Positions 16,250 through 25,859 of a DNA stretch of 64,000 nt are shown piece by piece (within the stretch, counting starts at the first letter, position 1; each line of letters starts with the position of its first letter). This stretch comes from Lysobacter sp. BMK333-48F3 (GTDB lineage: Bacteria; Pseudomonadota; Gammaproteobacteria; Xanthomonadales; Xanthomonadaceae). The stretch lies in assembly GCF_019733395.1 (NCBI RefSeq), contig NZ_JAIHOO010000001.1, positions 4,196,847 to 4,260,846 on the forward strand, read 5' to 3'. The notes beneath the pieces were generated by a model. That model was not told the origin of the DNA. It was given only the letters and a program-made list of their open reading frames with translations, and did no database searches. A program made the position numbers and the translations under genes.

Positions 16250-17073
16250 GCCGCCGCCTCGTCGAACGCATCCATGATCCGGTGCCGTTCCTCGTGGTAG
16301 CGGTCTTCGTCCCAACTTTCTTTCCAGTACGGAACCGCGTACATCATCGAGCGCGGCACCTCGCGCTCGCGGGCGAGGAAGTCGCGGATCGCCACCACTT
16401 GCGCGGTTTCGCCGGCCAGGGTCACCGACCAGGCCTGCTCGGCCGGCCACGGCATCGTCCGCAGGGCCTCCAGCAGCAACCGGCTCGGCGCGGCCGGCGC
16501 GCCGTCGCGCGAGAACCAGCGCGCATGCAGGCGCGGATGCGCCGGCAGGTCGAGAATTTCGCCGGCATCGGGCACTTCCAGCAGCGCGTCGACCCGCGCC
16601 TGTGCCGGCAATTGCGCGATCACCGCGCACATCAGCGCATAGCTGCTCGGGTCGCCGATCAGCAGGAAACGCTCGGCCTGCGGCTGGAACAGCGGCGGGC
16701 CGCCCGGGCCGGCCAGGCCGAGCGGATCGCCGGGGCGCGCGGTCGCCGCCCAGCGCGAGGCCGGGCCGTCGTCGCCGTGCAGGACGATGTCGACGTCGAG
16801 TTCGTTGGCCTGCGCGTCCAGGCGCGCCACGGTGTAGGTGCGCACGTGCGGGCGCGGCGCGTCCGCCGGCCACACCGGGCCGCGCTCGCCCAGGCTCGGC
16901 AGCGCCGGCGCTTCGCCGGCGACCGCGGGGAACAGCAGCTTGATGTGGGCGCCCTCGCTGCCGAGCGGAAACCCGGCCAGCTCGGCGCCGGCCAGGGTGA
17001 TCCGGCGCATCTGCGGGCTGCGCTGGACGATGCGCGCGACCCGCAGCAGCCGCGGACGCGACGGCGCGCTCAT
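16246..17073 (-). CDS. Siderophore-interacting FAD protein (ferric-siderophore reductase)
   Basis: A 275-residue protein of the SIP/ViuB family. The N-terminal FAD-binding barrel contains MRRITLAGAELAGF and RTYTVARLDAQANELDVDIV; the C-terminal NAD(P)H domain has FLLIGDPSSYALMCAVIAQL and ends with the WKESWDEDRYHEERHRIMD stretch typical of the family. Such proteins reduce the ferric siderophore in the cytoplasm to release iron. It is embedded in the biosynthetic operon between the condensation enzyme and entA, overlapping both by 4 bp, so uptake and synthesis are co-expressed. Confidence 0.92.
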   Translation of the reverse strand: MSAPSRPRLLRVARIVQRSPQMRRITLAGAELAGFPLGSEGAHIKLLFPAVAGEAPALPSLGERGPVWPADAPRPHVRTYTVARLDAQANELDVDIVLHGDDGPASRWAATARPGDPLGLAGPGGPPLFQPQAERFLLIGDPSSYALMCAVIAQLPAQARVDALLEVPDAGEILDLPAHPRLHARWFSRDGAPAAPSRLLLEALRTMPWPAEQAWSVTLAGETAQVVAIRDFLAREREVPRSMMYAVPYWKESWDEDRYHEERHRIMDAFDEAAA

Positions 17074-18392
17074 GCGGCCTCCGCGGCGGTATCGCGGCTG
17101 CGCTCGATCAGCGTCGCCAGCGTGGCCTGGGGTGCGGCGATGACCGCGTCCAGCAAGCCCAGCAGCGCCACCTGGTGCGCTTCCAGCACCTCAAGCGGAT
17201 AGGCCTGCGGATTGGCTTCCAGATCCAGGCGCAGTCCGTCGGGCAAGGGCGAAACGGTGATGTCGAGGTCTTCGACCGACCCCACCGATACCGGGTGGGC
17301 GCGACTGCGCAGGCCTTCGAAGATGAAACCGCGGTCGAACGGCATCAGGTTCAGCACCGGCCCGTACAACTGCGCATGGCTGTCGGCCAGGCCGAGATCG
17401 CCGCGCAGCCATTCGTAGTTGTAGCGCTGGTGCGGGCGCAGGGCGCGCAACTCGGCGGCAACCTCGCGGACCAGGACGTCGAAACCCTGCGCCGGGTCCA
17501 GCGCGATCCGCAGCGGTACCACGTTCATCGCCATGCACGGCACGCCCAGCGCGGCGCTGCCGAGCCGGTTCATCACCAACAGGCCGAGCGCGATCTCGCG
17601 CGCGCTACTGCGCGCATGCATCCAGGCCGCGATCGCCGCGACCAGCCAACTGGCCCAGTCGGCGCCGACCGCCCGCGCCGCGCCTTGCCAGGCCTGGTAC
17701 TGCGCCGGCGGCAGCAGGCGCCGCAGCGAATGCGAGCTGTCGTCGGGCGCGCATTTGCGCCCGAGCGTGACCGGCTCGCCGGCGCCGGCGAAGCGCTCGA
17801 GCCAGAACGCGCGATCCTCGGCGCAACGCGACGACTGCCGATACGCGGCGTCCTCGGCCACCACCGGCGCCAGCGACCAGTCCCGCGCCGGCGCCGCCGC
17901 ACGCCCACCGACCGCGGCACTGTACAGCTCGGCGACGCGGTGGATCAGCAGCAGGTAAGCGAAGCCGTCCAGGGCGATGTGGTGCACGCGCAGATACCAC
18001 AGGTGCCGCTGCGGACCGAGCCGGATCAGCGCGCTGGCGAACAAGGGGCCCTGTCGCAGATCGGCGCGCCGCGCCAGATCGCCGCGCATCCACTCGCGCG
18101 CTTCGCTCCAGGGATCGACGGCGTTCGAACAGTCGATCAGCGGCCACTCCACCCCGCGCGCGGGATCCAGGCTCTGAGACAGCCCGTCTTCGCCCTCGCG
18201 ATAGCGCATATGCAGGGCGTCGCAGGCGCGCAAGGTGTCCAGGACCGCTGCGCGCAAGGCCTGGATATCGAGCTCGCCTTCCAGTTCGACCGCTTCGGCG
18301 GTCCACAAGGATGGGCTGTCCGGATCGAGCTGCTGCGCCGCCCACATGCCGTATTGCGGCCCGGTCAGGGCCAAGGACTCCGGTGCGCTCAT
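17070..18392 (-). CDS. Free-standing condensation enzyme (VibH-like amide synthase)
   Basis: A 440-residue protein that is a single NRPS condensation domain without adenylation or carrier domains. The active-site motif HHxxxDG is intact as HHIALDG (H137, H138, D142), and the downstream MAMNVVPLRI block is typical. In vibriobactin synthesis VibH is a similar stand-alone domain that joins carrier-bound DHB to a free polyamine. The same role here, acylating a polyamine with DHB from the EntB carrier domain, would explain how the operon makes a siderophore without a large synthetase. Whether the amine is spermidine, putrescine, cadaverine or another cannot be read from sequence. Its ATG shares one base with the entB stop (TGATG). 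Confidence 0.88.
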   Translation of the reverse strand: MSAPESLALTGPQYGMWAAQQLDPDSPSLWTAEAVELEGELDIQALRAAVLDTLRACDALHMRYREGEDGLSQSLDPARGVEWPLIDCSNAVDPWSEAREWMRGDLARRADLRQGPLFASALIRLGPQRHLWYLRVHHIALDGFAYLLLIHRVAELYSAAVGGRAAAPARDWSLAPVVAEDAAYRQSSRCAEDRAFWLERFAGAGEPVTLGRKCAPDDSSHSLRRLLPPAQYQAWQGAARAVGADWASWLVAAIAAWMHARSSAREIALGLLVMNRLGSAALGVPCMAMNVVPLRIALDPAQGFDVLVREVAAELRALRPHQRYNYEWLRGDLGLADSHAQLYGPVLNLMPFDRGFIFEGLRSRAHPVSVGSVEDLDITVSPLPDGLRLDLEANPQAYPLEVLEAHQVALLGLLDAVIAAPQATLATLIERSRDTAAEAA

Positions 18393-19270
18393 CAGGCCGC
18401 CCGGCGCGAATCGATCAACTGCCACCAGTCGGCGACGCTGGCGCGCTCGGCCAGTTCGACCAGGCCGATCCGTTCGCCGCCGGCCGACCAGCGTTCCAGC
18501 AGGCTCATCAGCCGGATCGAATCCAGGCCGATCTCGAACGGATTGTCCTCGCTGCCGACTTCGTCCAGCGGCACTTCGATGATCTGCGCCAGTTCGCTGC
18601 GCAACTGCGCCAGGCTGCGCGGCAAGCCCAGGCCTGCGCCCAGGGCGGCCTCGCAGGCGGCGCGGCCGATCACCACGCCGCAGCGGCGCGAGACGTAGTC
18701 CAGCGCCATCGCATGCTCCTGGGCGGAAAAATCGGCGACTGCATCGCCGATCAGGAACGGTTGGATGTCGTGCATGAAGGCGTCGGCGACGGTCATCATG
18801 CAGCCGATGTGGGCGTAGATGCCGCACACGATCAACTGGTCGCGGCCTTGCGCGCGCATGCGCTCGCGCAGGTCGCTGGAGACGAAGGCGCTGTAGCGCC
18901 ACTTGGTCAGCACCGTGTCCTGCGGCCGCGGCGCGATTTCGCTCGCGACCGGGGTCAGTTCCGGCTTGGCGGTGATGCCCGGACCCCACCAGGGTTGCAA
19001 CAGGCCGCGCTGGCTGGCGCTCTGCTCGCCGGGCTGGGCGGTGTAGACCACCGGCACGCCGGCGCCGTCGCAGGCTTCGCGCAGGGCGCGGATGTTGCCG
19101 ATCAGTTCCGGCACCGGCGCCTGGCCGCGGTCGTAGAAGGCGAGGAAATAGTCCTGCATGTCGTGGATCAGCAGCACCGCCCGCGCCGGGTCCGGACGCC
19201 AGTCGACGCGATTGGCGGGCAGGCGTTCGGCGCCCGGCATGGGGTAGCTGGCGATGGTGGGGATGGTCAT
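18392..19270 (-). CDS. entB: Isochorismatase fused to aryl carrier protein domain
   Basis: A 292-residue bifunctional protein, the length expected for EntB/VibB. Residues 1-210 are isochorismatase ([14 protein letters not shown] with the catalytic Asp, then TKWRYSAF and [20 protein letters not shown]), converting isochorismate to 2,3-dihydro-2,3-dihydroxybenzoate. Residues 220-292 form an aryl carrier domain whose phosphopantetheine serine is S251 in [12 protein letters not shown]. The carrier accepts DHB from EntE and presents it to the condensation enzyme. No phosphopantetheinyl transferase gene is in the window, so one must be elsewhere. Overlaps entE by ATGA. Confidence 0.95.
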   Translation of the reverse strand: MTIPTIASYPMPGAERLPANRVDWRPDPARAVLLIHDMQDYFLAFYDRGQAPVPELIGNIRALREACDGAGVPVVYTAQPGEQSASQRGLLQPWWGPGITAKPELTPVASEIAPRPQDTVLTKWRYSAFVSSDLRERMRAQGRDQLIVCGIYAHIGCMMTVADAFMHDIQPFLIGDAVADFSAQEHAMALDYVSRRCGVVIGRAACEAALGAGLGLPRSLAQLRSELAQIIEVPLDEVGSEDNPFEIGLDSIRLMSLLERWSAGGERIGLVELAERASVADWWQLIDSRRAA

Positions 19271-21030
19271 GTCGGGTCTGCGGTCGCTGAAATGGAAGTC
19301 GCTGAGGTGGGCGCCGTCGAAACGGGCGCTGTTGGAATGGGCGCTGTAGAAATGGAGCCGGCCGCCGACGCCGCGGTGGAGCTCGCGTCGGCGGGCTCGA
19401 AGCGCGCGCGCAGGGCTTTCTTGTCGATCTTGCCGACCGCGGTGCGCGGCAGTTGCGCCAACACTTCGATCCGGTCGGGCACCTTGTAGGCGGCGACGCC
19501 GCGCTCGCGCACGAAGCGCTGCAGCTCGCGCGGCGCCGGCGCCGGCTCGCGCAGCACCACGAAGGCGCAGCTCTTCTCGCCCAGCCAGCGGTCCGGCATC
19601 GCCACCAGGGCGGCGTCGAACACCGCCGGATGAGCGAGCAGATGGCTTTCGACCTCTTCCGCGGCGATCTTCTCGCCGCCGCGGTTGACCAGGTCCTTGG
19701 CCCGGCCTTCGACCACCAGATGGCCGCTGGGCAGACGCCGCACCCGATCGCCGGTGCGATAGAAGCCGTCGGCGGTGAAGGCGCGTGCGTTGTGCGCCTG
19801 CGCCCGGTAGTAGCCGCGGATCGTGTAGGGGCCGCGGGTCAGCAGATGCCCGATCTCGCCCTCGGCCACGTCGACGTCTTCGTCGTCGACGATGCGGATC
19901 TCGTCGTCCTCGCTGATCGGGCGCCCTTGGCTGGTCAACGCCAGCTCGGCCGGATCGTCGTCGCGGGTGTAGTTGACCAGCCCTTCGGCCATGCCGAACA
20001 CCTGCTGCAGGCGGCAACCGAAGGCCTCGGGCACGCGCCGGGCGACATCGCCGGCGAGGTGCGCGCCGCCGATCTGGATCGTGTCCAGGCTGGACAGGTC
20101 GTAGCGCCGGCGTGCGCCCGACTCCAGCCAGGCCAGCGCCAGCGCCGGCACCACCGCGGTCAGGCTGACCCGCTCGCGCTGGATCAGTTCGAAACAGGCC
20201 TCGGCCTCGGGCCGCCGCGCCAACACCACGCAGCCGCCGGCATCGAACACCCCCAGGGCGCCGGGCGAACTCATCGGGAAGTTGTGCGCCGCCGGCAGCG
20301 CGCACAGGTAGACGCAGCGCTCGTCGAGGCCGCAGATCCGGGCGCTGGCGCGGACGCTGTACAGATAATCGTCGTGGGTGCGCGGGATCAGCTTGGGCAC
20401 GCCGGTGCTACCGCCGGACAGCTGCAGGAAGGCGACCTCGCCCGCATCCGGGCCGTCGGCCGGATCTCCGGTCGGCAGCGGCGCGTCGTACAGCGCATCG
20501 AATGCGTGGAATTCCTGCGCCTCGCCGACCACGATCGCCTGCTGCAGGCAGGCGTGCTCGGCCTGCAGTTCGCGCAGCAGGTCGCGGTAGTCGAAGCCGC
20601 CGTCGCGGTCGGCGACGATGGCGGCGCGGGCCTGGGCGTGGCCGACGAAGTAGCCGATCTCGGCGCGCCGGTGCGCCGGCAAGGCGAACACCGGCAGCGC
20701 GCCGATCCGGAACAGCGCGTAGCAGGCGACGTAGTGTTCGGCCAGGTTCGGCAGCTGCAACACCACCCGGTCGCGCGCCACGATGCCGATCCGGCGCAGG
20801 CCGGCGGCGAAAGCGCGCACGCGGCGGTCGAATTCGGCGTAGGTCCAGCGGCGCTCGCCGCAGACCAGCGCGATCCGCTGCGGATGCTGCGCCGCCACTT
20901 GCGCCAACCGCGTGTACAGGCCGATCCCGGCCCAGTAACCGCGCTCGCGATAACGCCGGGCGAAGTCCGCCGGCCACGGCACGAAGCCGTCCAGATGCGC
21001 GTCCCCCTGCGCCTGCGCCGCTACGCTCAT
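19267..21030 (-). CDS. entE: 2,3-dihydroxybenzoate-AMP ligase with a low-complexity tail
   Basis: A 587-residue adenylating enzyme. The phosphate-binding loop is [18 protein letters not shown], followed by [13 protein letters not shown], the hinge region [21 protein letters not shown] and the catalytic lysine near the end ([16 protein letters not shown]). It activates DHB as an acyl-adenylate and loads it on the EntB carrier domain. About 40 residues beyond the usual end are Ala/Ser/Thr/Pro-rich (for example [14 protein letters not shown]), encoded by a degenerate tandem DNA repeat at roughly 19270-19365. The tail is unusual and may be dispensable. Overlaps entC and entB by ATGA. Confidence 0.94.
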   Translation of the reverse strand: MSVAAQAQGDAHLDGFVPWPADFARRYRERGYWAGIGLYTRLAQVAAQHPQRIALVCGERRWTYAEFDRRVRAFAAGLRRIGIVARDRVVLQLPNLAEHYVACYALFRIGALPVFALPAHRRAEIGYFVGHAQARAAIVADRDGGFDYRDLLRELQAEHACLQQAIVVGEAQEFHAFDALYDAPLPTGDPADGPDAGEVAFLQLSGGSTGVPKLIPRTHDDYLYSVRASARICGLDERCVYLCALPAAHNFPMSSPGALGVFDAGGCVVLARRPEAEACFELIQRERVSLTAVVPALALAWLESGARRRYDLSSLDTIQIGGAHLAGDVARRVPEAFGCRLQQVFGMAEGLVNYTRDDDPAELALTSQGRPISEDDEIRIVDDEDVDVAEGEIGHLLTRGPYTIRGYYRAQAHNARAFTADGFYRTGDRVRRLPSGHLVVEGRAKDLVNRGGEKIAAEEVESHLLAHPAVFDAALVAMPDRWLGEKSCAFVVLREPAPAPRELQRFVRERGVAAYKVPDRIEVLAQLPRTAVGKIDKKALRARFEPADASSTAASAAGSISTAPIPTAPVSTAPTSATSISATADPT

Positions 21031-22283
21031 GCCTCGCCCTCCCCCGCCTCCACGGCATGCGCCAGGCCCATCGCGCCGAGCATGGTGCCGAGCTTGGCGC
21101 TGGTTTCGGTCAGCTCGGCCTCGGGTTCCGAGCCGGCGACGATGCCGGCTCCGGCGAACACGGTCGCCTGCTGTTCCTCGACCAGGGCGCACCGGATCGT
21201 CACCGCCCATTCGCCGTCGCCGTCGGCGTCGCACCAGCCGACCAGGCCGGTGAACAGGCCGCGGTCGTAGCCTTCCAGTTCGCGGATCGCGTCGCGCGCG
21301 AGCTGGGTCGGCGCGCCGCACACCGCCGGGGTCGGATGCAAGGCCAGGGCCAGGCGCAGCGAACTGGTGGCCGGATCTTTCAGCACGCCGTCGACGCGGG
21401 TCGACAGATGCCACATGGTCGGCGTCGCCAGCAGCGACGGCGTCGCCGGCACCTGCAACTCGCGACAGTACGGGGCCAGGCTGGCGGCCACCGCCTCGAC
21501 CACCAAGGCATGCTCGTGCAGGTCCTTGGCCGATTCGAGCAGGCCGCGGGCGCGGCGCGCATCCTCGTCGGGATCGGCGACGCGCGGGATCGAGCCGGCC
21601 AGCGGATTGGAGACGATGCGCGCACCGCGCTTGGCCAGCAGCAGTTCCGGGCTGGAGCCGATCAGGCAGGCCGGCGCGCCCTGCACCGCGGCCAGGTCCA
21701 TGGCGAAGGTGTAGGCCGAGGGCGCACGCGCCAGCAGTTGCGACAACAGCTGCGGAACGTCGACCCGCGCGCCGATGCGCAGGCTGCGCGACATCACCAC
21801 CTTACGCAGTCCGCCGTCGCGGATCTGCGCCAGCGAGCGTTCGACGTTGCGCTTGAACTGGGCCGGCGCCGGCACCGACTCGATCGCCGGCCTGGGCCGT
21901 TCGTTGCCGGGCACCGCGCTCAACGCCGCGCCGCGATGGCGTGCGCGGCCGGCGGCGAACACCGCCTGACTCGGCAGCCACAGGCACGCGCCCTGGCCGC
22001 GGTCGAACGGCACTGCGCCGAGCAGCGGCAGCCGGCCGTGTTCGAGCGCGGTCTGCGCGAGCAAGCGCTCGGCCGCGCCGGCCAGGTCGTCGTCGATCGC
22101 CCGGGTCAGCGGCGCCAACAGCCCGCGCGCATGCCATTGCTGATGCGAGGAAGAGAACAGCGAGTCGTGCGGCTGATAGCCCGACAACAGCGGCGAGGCG
22201 GCGCCGGCGATCGCGAGCGCTGCGACGGCGGCGGTGTCGTTGCCGGTGTCTTGGCGCGCCAGTCCATTGGCGTCGCCGATCAT
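21027..22283 (-). CDS. entC: Isochorismate synthase
   Basis: A 418-residue chorismate-utilising enzyme, close to the usual 390-400. Typical family blocks are [57 protein letters not shown] and [17 protein letters not shown]. It converts chorismate to isochorismate, the entry step to DHB. It is the first gene of the operon. The start at 22283 was chosen because the open frame upstream is arginine-rich and unlike the family, and because the protein length then fits. A promoter candidate lies about 200 bases upstream. Confidence 0.93.
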   Translation of the reverse strand: MIGDANGLARQDTGNDTAAVAALAIAGAASPLLSGYQPHDSLFSSSHQQWHARGLLAPLTRAIDDDLAGAAERLLAQTALEHGRLPLLGAVPFDRGQGACLWLPSQAVFAAGRARHRGAALSAVPGNERPRPAIESVPAPAQFKRNVERSLAQIRDGGLRKVVMSRSLRIGARVDVPQLLSQLLARAPSAYTFAMDLAAVQGAPACLIGSSPELLLAKRGARIVSNPLAGSIPRVADPDEDARRARGLLESAKDLHEHALVVEAVAASLAPYCRELQVPATPSLLATPTMWHLSTRVDGVLKDPATSSLRLALALHPTPAVCGAPTQLARDAIRELEGYDRGLFTGLVGWCDADGDGEWAVTIRCALVEEQQATVFAGAGIVAGSEPEAELTETSAKLGTMLGAMGLAHAVEAGEGEA

Positions 22284-22485
22284 GGCGCGCCTCCGCACGT
22301 ATCGGCGACAGGGCATGACGCGCACGGCTGCGACAGCGCGCACGAACGAAGACGGGCTGGCGCGTCGATCGCGCCGCGAGTGGATTTCACGGAAGCACCT
22401 GCAAGCTCTGGGGGATGGTCGAGCTTGCGGGCGTGGGCGCCGGCTGGCTGAGGGACGGGCGATGGGGCGCCGTCGAATGGGCAAT

Positions 22486-22514
22486 AAAGTAAGCGCAGCC
22501 GGCGAGCTTGGCAA
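22486..22514 (-). promoter_or_regulatory. Putative promoter of the siderophore operon
   Basis: On the - strand TTGCCA (22514-22509) and TACTTT (22491-22486) are separated by exactly 17 bp, giving a transcript leader of about 195 bases before entC. I looked for a Fur box (GATAATGATAATCATTATC) in the 330-base gap 22284-22614 and saw none beyond a lone GATAATG at 22541-22547. Iron control is expected but not shown by the sequence. Confidence 0.45.
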
Positions 22515-22552
22515 GGCGATAACGCCGGCGATGCGCGCCGGATAATGTGCTG

Positions 22553-22582
22553 CGCCGCACGGTCCGGAACGACCGTGCGGCG
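22553..22582 (-). terminator. Hairpin after the GH16 gene
   Basis: A perfect 12-bp stem (CGCCGCACGGTC with its complement) and a 6-base loop lie 33 bases past the stop of the glycoside hydrolase gene, in the direction of its transcription. No long T-tract follows, so termination is likely but not certain. It also separates that gene from the siderophore promoter. Confidence 0.6.
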
Positions 22583-22614
22583 TCGCATCGCGATCGTGCG
22601 CCGCTGCGCTGCGA

Positions 22615-23961
22615 TCAGTAGTCCTGGTAGTAAACGTTGTCGATGAAGACATCGACGTTCGACCCGGGCGGATCGGCGGCGAGCATGAACATCTGCTTCA
22701 GCGCATGCAGGTCGAGGTCGTGGAAGGCGCTGAACGGGATGCTGACTTCGTGCCAGTTGCCGTCGCGGACCAGGCCGTATTGCTGGCCACCGGGGGCGAA
22801 CACGATCCAGCTGTCGCCTAAGGAACTGTTGAGGCCGATCTTGAAACTGTTGCCGGCGGTGGTGCGCATATGGAACTTGAGCCGGCCGTTGCCGAAGCGG
22901 CTCATGTTGCGATAGCCGGTGTACACGCCGAGCCCGTACCACGCGCCGGCGTTGGCGCGGAAGGCCATCGACTGGCTACCCTCGTACGCCGGCGCGGCGA
23001 TCGGAGTCAGGTTGTTCCACAAGTACAGCTCGGCGTCGCTGCCGTAGTTCAGGCGCGCGTTCATGTCGCCGCGCTCGGTGTAGACGCCGAACTTGCCGGC
23101 GGGTGCGTTGGCGCCGGTGTACAGCTCGCTGCCCGGGTTCTGGTACAGGCGGATGTAGTCGATCTCCATCTTGCCGGGTAGCGGCGCGCTGATCCCGGCG
23201 TTGGAATAGATGCCGGTGTAGCTGCCGCCGACGGCCAGGTTCAGCAGCAGGAAGTGCTGCTGGTGGAACTCGTGCAGCGAGGCGCCCTCGATGTCGGAAA
23301 TCGCGAACTCGAAGTACGGCCGGCCGTCGATGGAGACGCGGATGAACTGCGGGTCCCAGGTCATGCGATAGACGTGGAAGCCACCGGACAGGTCGCTGGG
23401 GCTGTCGTAGTCGCGGCCGTAATCGGCCTGCGAACCCTGGTAGTCCCAATGCACCGCCGCGCCGACCCGGCGATTGGTCAGCCCGGCGCCGATCGCCGCG
23501 GCCGAGCCCATTTCGACCAGGTCGATCTCGCCGCGCGCCGGCCAGTTGCCGACCGTGCCGAGCATCCAGTACGCCGGCCACAGGCCGTTGCGCAGGTCCG
23601 GCACCTTGATCCGCGCCTCTAGGGTGCCGTACTTGAAGTGCAGCCGGCCCTCGGTCTTGAGCCGCGCCGAGGTGAACGCGCGGCTGCCGAAGGCCTCGCG
23701 CCGGGCTTCGATCACCAGCCGTCCGTTCTCGATCCGCGCGTTCTCCGGCCGGCTGGTGTAGTACTGCAATTCGCTGTTGCCCCAGCCGCACAGGCCGATC
23801 TGGCAGCCGTCGCCGACGTCGTAAGTCCAGCGGTTGCGGTCGATCGACGGACCGTTGAATTCGTCCCGCCAGACCAGGGTCTGCGCGGCGGCGGGCATTG
23901 CCGCGGCCAGGCCGAACAGCGATGCGAGCAAGGCGGTCGTTGCCAAGCGCGTGGGATTCAT
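22615..23961 (-). CDS. Secreted GH16 endo-beta-1,3-glucanase-like enzyme with C-terminal carbohydrate-binding-like domain
   Basis: A 448-residue exported enzyme. Signal peptide residues 1-26 (ends MPAAAQ). The GH16 catalytic domain spans about 28-285, with the retaining active site GEIDLVE (E145 nucleophile, D147, E150 acid/base) and the laminarinase-type LWPAYWMLG and FHVYRMTWDP blocks. Residues about 300-448 form a second beta-rich domain (from SQSMAFRANAGAWYG to DVFIDNVYYQDY) that resembles a galactose-binding or CBM-type module. It should degrade beta-1,3-glucans such as fungal cell wall or laminarin. Lysobacter species are known to secrete several such glucanases in antifungal action. 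Single gene with a hairpin downstream. Confidence 0.92.
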   Translation of the reverse strand: MNPTRLATTALLASLFGLAAAMPAAAQTLVWRDEFNGPSIDRNRWTYDVGDGCQIGLCGWGNSELQYYTSRPENARIENGRLVIEARREAFGSRAFTSARLKTEGRLHFKYGTLEARIKVPDLRNGLWPAYWMLGTVGNWPARGEIDLVEMGSAAAIGAGLTNRRVGAAVHWDYQGSQADYGRDYDSPSDLSGGFHVYRMTWDPQFIRVSIDGRPYFEFAISDIEGASLHEFHQQHFLLLNLAVGGSYTGIYSNAGISAPLPGKMEIDYIRLYQNPGSELYTGANAPAGKFGVYTERGDMNARLNYGSDAELYLWNNLTPIAAPAYEGSQSMAFRANAGAWYGLGVYTGYRNMSRFGNGRLKFHMRTTAGNSFKIGLNSSLGDSWIVFAPGGQQYGLVRDGNWHEVSIPFSAFHDLDLHALKQMFMLAADPPGSNVDVFIDNVYYQDY

Positions 23962-24223
23962 GAGCCGGTTCTCCTGCAAGCGATGGGGAGGCGCCCGCGT
24001 GCGCAGGCCGCTCGAATGTCCTCTCAATGACAGCGCTGTCAACGGCGCCGGCCGCGGCGGAAGCGCAGATGATCCGGTTTCCAGGCCGGGTTCACGGTTC
24101 GGGTGTGGCGCGGATGCGGCTGCGCCGGGCCGCGTGTTGCAGGACAGCAGCGGTTCGCGTCGCGCCGGGCTGGCGGAACCGCCGCCAGCGGAGATAATCC
24201 GGGCTTTCCTCGCCCGATTCCGC

Positions 24224-25732
24224 ATGCCTCTTTCGCATCTGCTGTTGCGCGCGCTCTTGCCCGCCGCCCTGCTCTGCGCCGCCCTGCCCGGCCGCGCCCT
24301 GGAGCTGCCGCGCCGCTGGATCCACGGTGCCGCCGGCGAGCCCGCCCTGCAGGTGCAGGCGGCCGCGCCGGGTCTGTGGATCCTGCGCCAGTCCAAGGCC
24401 TCCAACTTCGAGGCGCCGTTCCTGTACCTGCTCGCCGGCGAGGATCGCGCGCTATTGCTCGACAGCGGCGCCGAGCCCGCCGTCGGCACCGCGCTGCCGC
24501 TGCGCGCCGCCGTCGACGAGTTGCTCGCGCAATGGCAACGCGAACGCGGCCGCAGCGAACTCTTGCCGCTGGTGGTCGCGCATACCCACTCGCATCGCGA
24601 TCACATGTACGGCGACGCCGTGTTCCGCGATCGTCCGCACACCCAGGTGGTCGGCCGACCGGTCCAGGAAGTCGCCGCGTTCTTCGGCCTGGCGCGCTGG
24701 CCCGAAGGCGAAGCTGGCTTCGACTTGGGCAGCCGCGAACTGCGCGTGCTGCCGCTGCCGGGCCACGACCCGGCGCATATCGCCGTCTACGATCCGCTCA
24801 CGCGCAGTCTGTTCAGCGGCGATAGCCTGTATCCGGGCCTGCTGACCGTGCGCGATCTGCGCGCTTACCGCGCCAGCGCCGCACGCCTGGCCGCGTTCGC
24901 CCGGCGACGGCCGGTGACGCAGGTACTGGGCGCGCACATCGAGATGAGCGCGCGCCCCGGCGAACTGTACCCGCTGGGCAGCACCGTGCAGCCCGACGAA
25001 CACGGTCTGGCCCTGGACGGCGCGATCCTGCCGCGCTGGCGGGCCGAGGTCGAGGCGCTCGGCGACTTCCTGCACCAGGACACGCACCCGCACTACGCTT
25101 TCGCCCGCGTGCCTCAGACGGGCGAATTCGCCGACCCGCCCAACACTCACGGCATGCTGGTGGCCGGCGTCGACACGGTCTATCTGTCGCATCTGCCGAT
25201 GCCGCACTCGCCGCACGACTACCAGCTGATCTTCCAGGCGCAACTGCCGGCGCAGGCGCTGACGCGCTATCGCGAAGACGCCGCCGGGCATCCGCAGCAC
25301 TACTACACCCTGGTACCGAGCGAGCGCTGGGTGCTGCCGGACACGATCAAGCCCGGGGCGAGCTTCCGCGCCGACCTCTACCGCGGCCATTTCGAGCGCG
25401 GCGGCACGCCGATCGCACGCGACCTGCAGGTCGGCGTGGGCCGGATCGTGCATTTCCGCCGCTTCGAACCCGGGCGCAAGCCCGATGCCGCGGCCTGGAT
25501 CGCTTTCGGCGGCGGTCGCGAACGTTTTCTCGCCCATCGCATCGAAGCCGCGCCGGACATGGACCAGATCGTCCGCATCGACGGCTCCGCGACCGGCGCC
25601 GCGCTCGACGAAGGCCGCCCGTTGCGTCGGCCGTGGGCCCGCGGCCTGGGCGAGTTGCGCGTCGGCGACCGCGTCGGCCGGGCCCGGGTCGAGCGCGTGC
25701 TGTACACCGAATACGGCGATCTGGCGCGATGA
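24224..25732 (+). CDS. Exported metallo-beta-lactamase-fold protein with extra C-terminal domain
   Basis: A 502-residue protein with a signal peptide (residues 1-25). The metallo-beta-lactamase domain covers about 45-250: the zinc motif THSHRDH is at 121-127, a further ligand histidine at 181 (PLPGHDPAH) and the aspartate in FSGDS (D200). Residues 255-502 form a second domain that I do not recognise, including DTVYLSHLPMPHSPHDYQLI, HYYTLVPSERWVLPDTI and an IVHFRRFEPGRKPD block. The substrate is unknown. It is separated by about 130 bases from the copper operon, whose promoter lies just beyond its stop. Confidence 0.82.
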   Translation: MPLSHLLLRALLPAALLCAALPGRALELPRRWIHGAAGEPALQVQAAAPGLWILRQSKASNFEAPFLYLLAGEDRALLLDSGAEPAVGTALPLRAAVDELLAQWQRERGRSELLPLVVAHTHSHRDHMYGDAVFRDRPHTQVVGRPVQEVAAFFGLARWPEGEAGFDLGSRELRVLPLPGHDPAHIAVYDPLTRSLFSGDSLYPGLLTVRDLRAYRASAARLAAFARRRPVTQVLGAHIEMSARPGELYPLGSTVQPDEHGLALDGAILPRWRAEVEALGDFLHQDTHPHYAFARVPQTGEFADPPNTHGMLVAGVDTVYLSHLPMPHSPHDYQLIFQAQLPAQALTRYREDAAGHPQHYYTLVPSERWVLPDTIKPGASFRADLYRGHFERGGTPIARDLQVGVGRIVHFRRFEPGRKPDAAAWIAFGGGRERFLAHRIEAAPDMDQIVRIDGSATGAALDEGRPLRRPWARGLGELRVGDRVGRARVERVLYTEYGDLAR

Positions 25733-25748
25733 CGCGCCGGCCCGCGGC

Positions 25749-25779
25749 TTGACCTTCCCACGTGGGAAGGTTGCATGCT
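25749..25779 (+). promoter_or_regulatory. CueR-type (MerR-family) copper promoter of copLAB
   Basis: A perfect 20-bp palindrome ACCTTCCCACGTGGGAAGGT (25752-25771) lies between TTGACC (-35, 25749-25754) and CATGCT (-10, 25774-25779) with a 19-bp spacer. This over-long spacer with a central dyad is the hallmark of MerR-family activation, and the CCTTCC...GGAAGG half-sites are those of the copper sensor CueR. The site is 80 bases before copL. It predicts induction of the operon by Cu(I) through a CueR homologue encoded elsewhere. Confidence 0.85.
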
Positions 25780-25859
25780 GCGCGACGCGGGCGGGCGATT
25801 CGGCTTGAAACCCAAGTCGGCCTGCACCATCCTGTGCCCCGCACTCCTGTCGGCGCCTC

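Noticed and set aside
22540..22550. Fur box near GATAATG upstream of the siderophore operon
   Set aside because: Only half of the consensus is present, with no inverted partner; it also lies upstream of the promoter candidate.
21027..22652. Isochorismate synthase starting upstream at 22652
   Set aside because: The extra 123 residues are Arg/Ser-rich with no family similarity and cross the terminator hairpin; 22283 gives the normal length.
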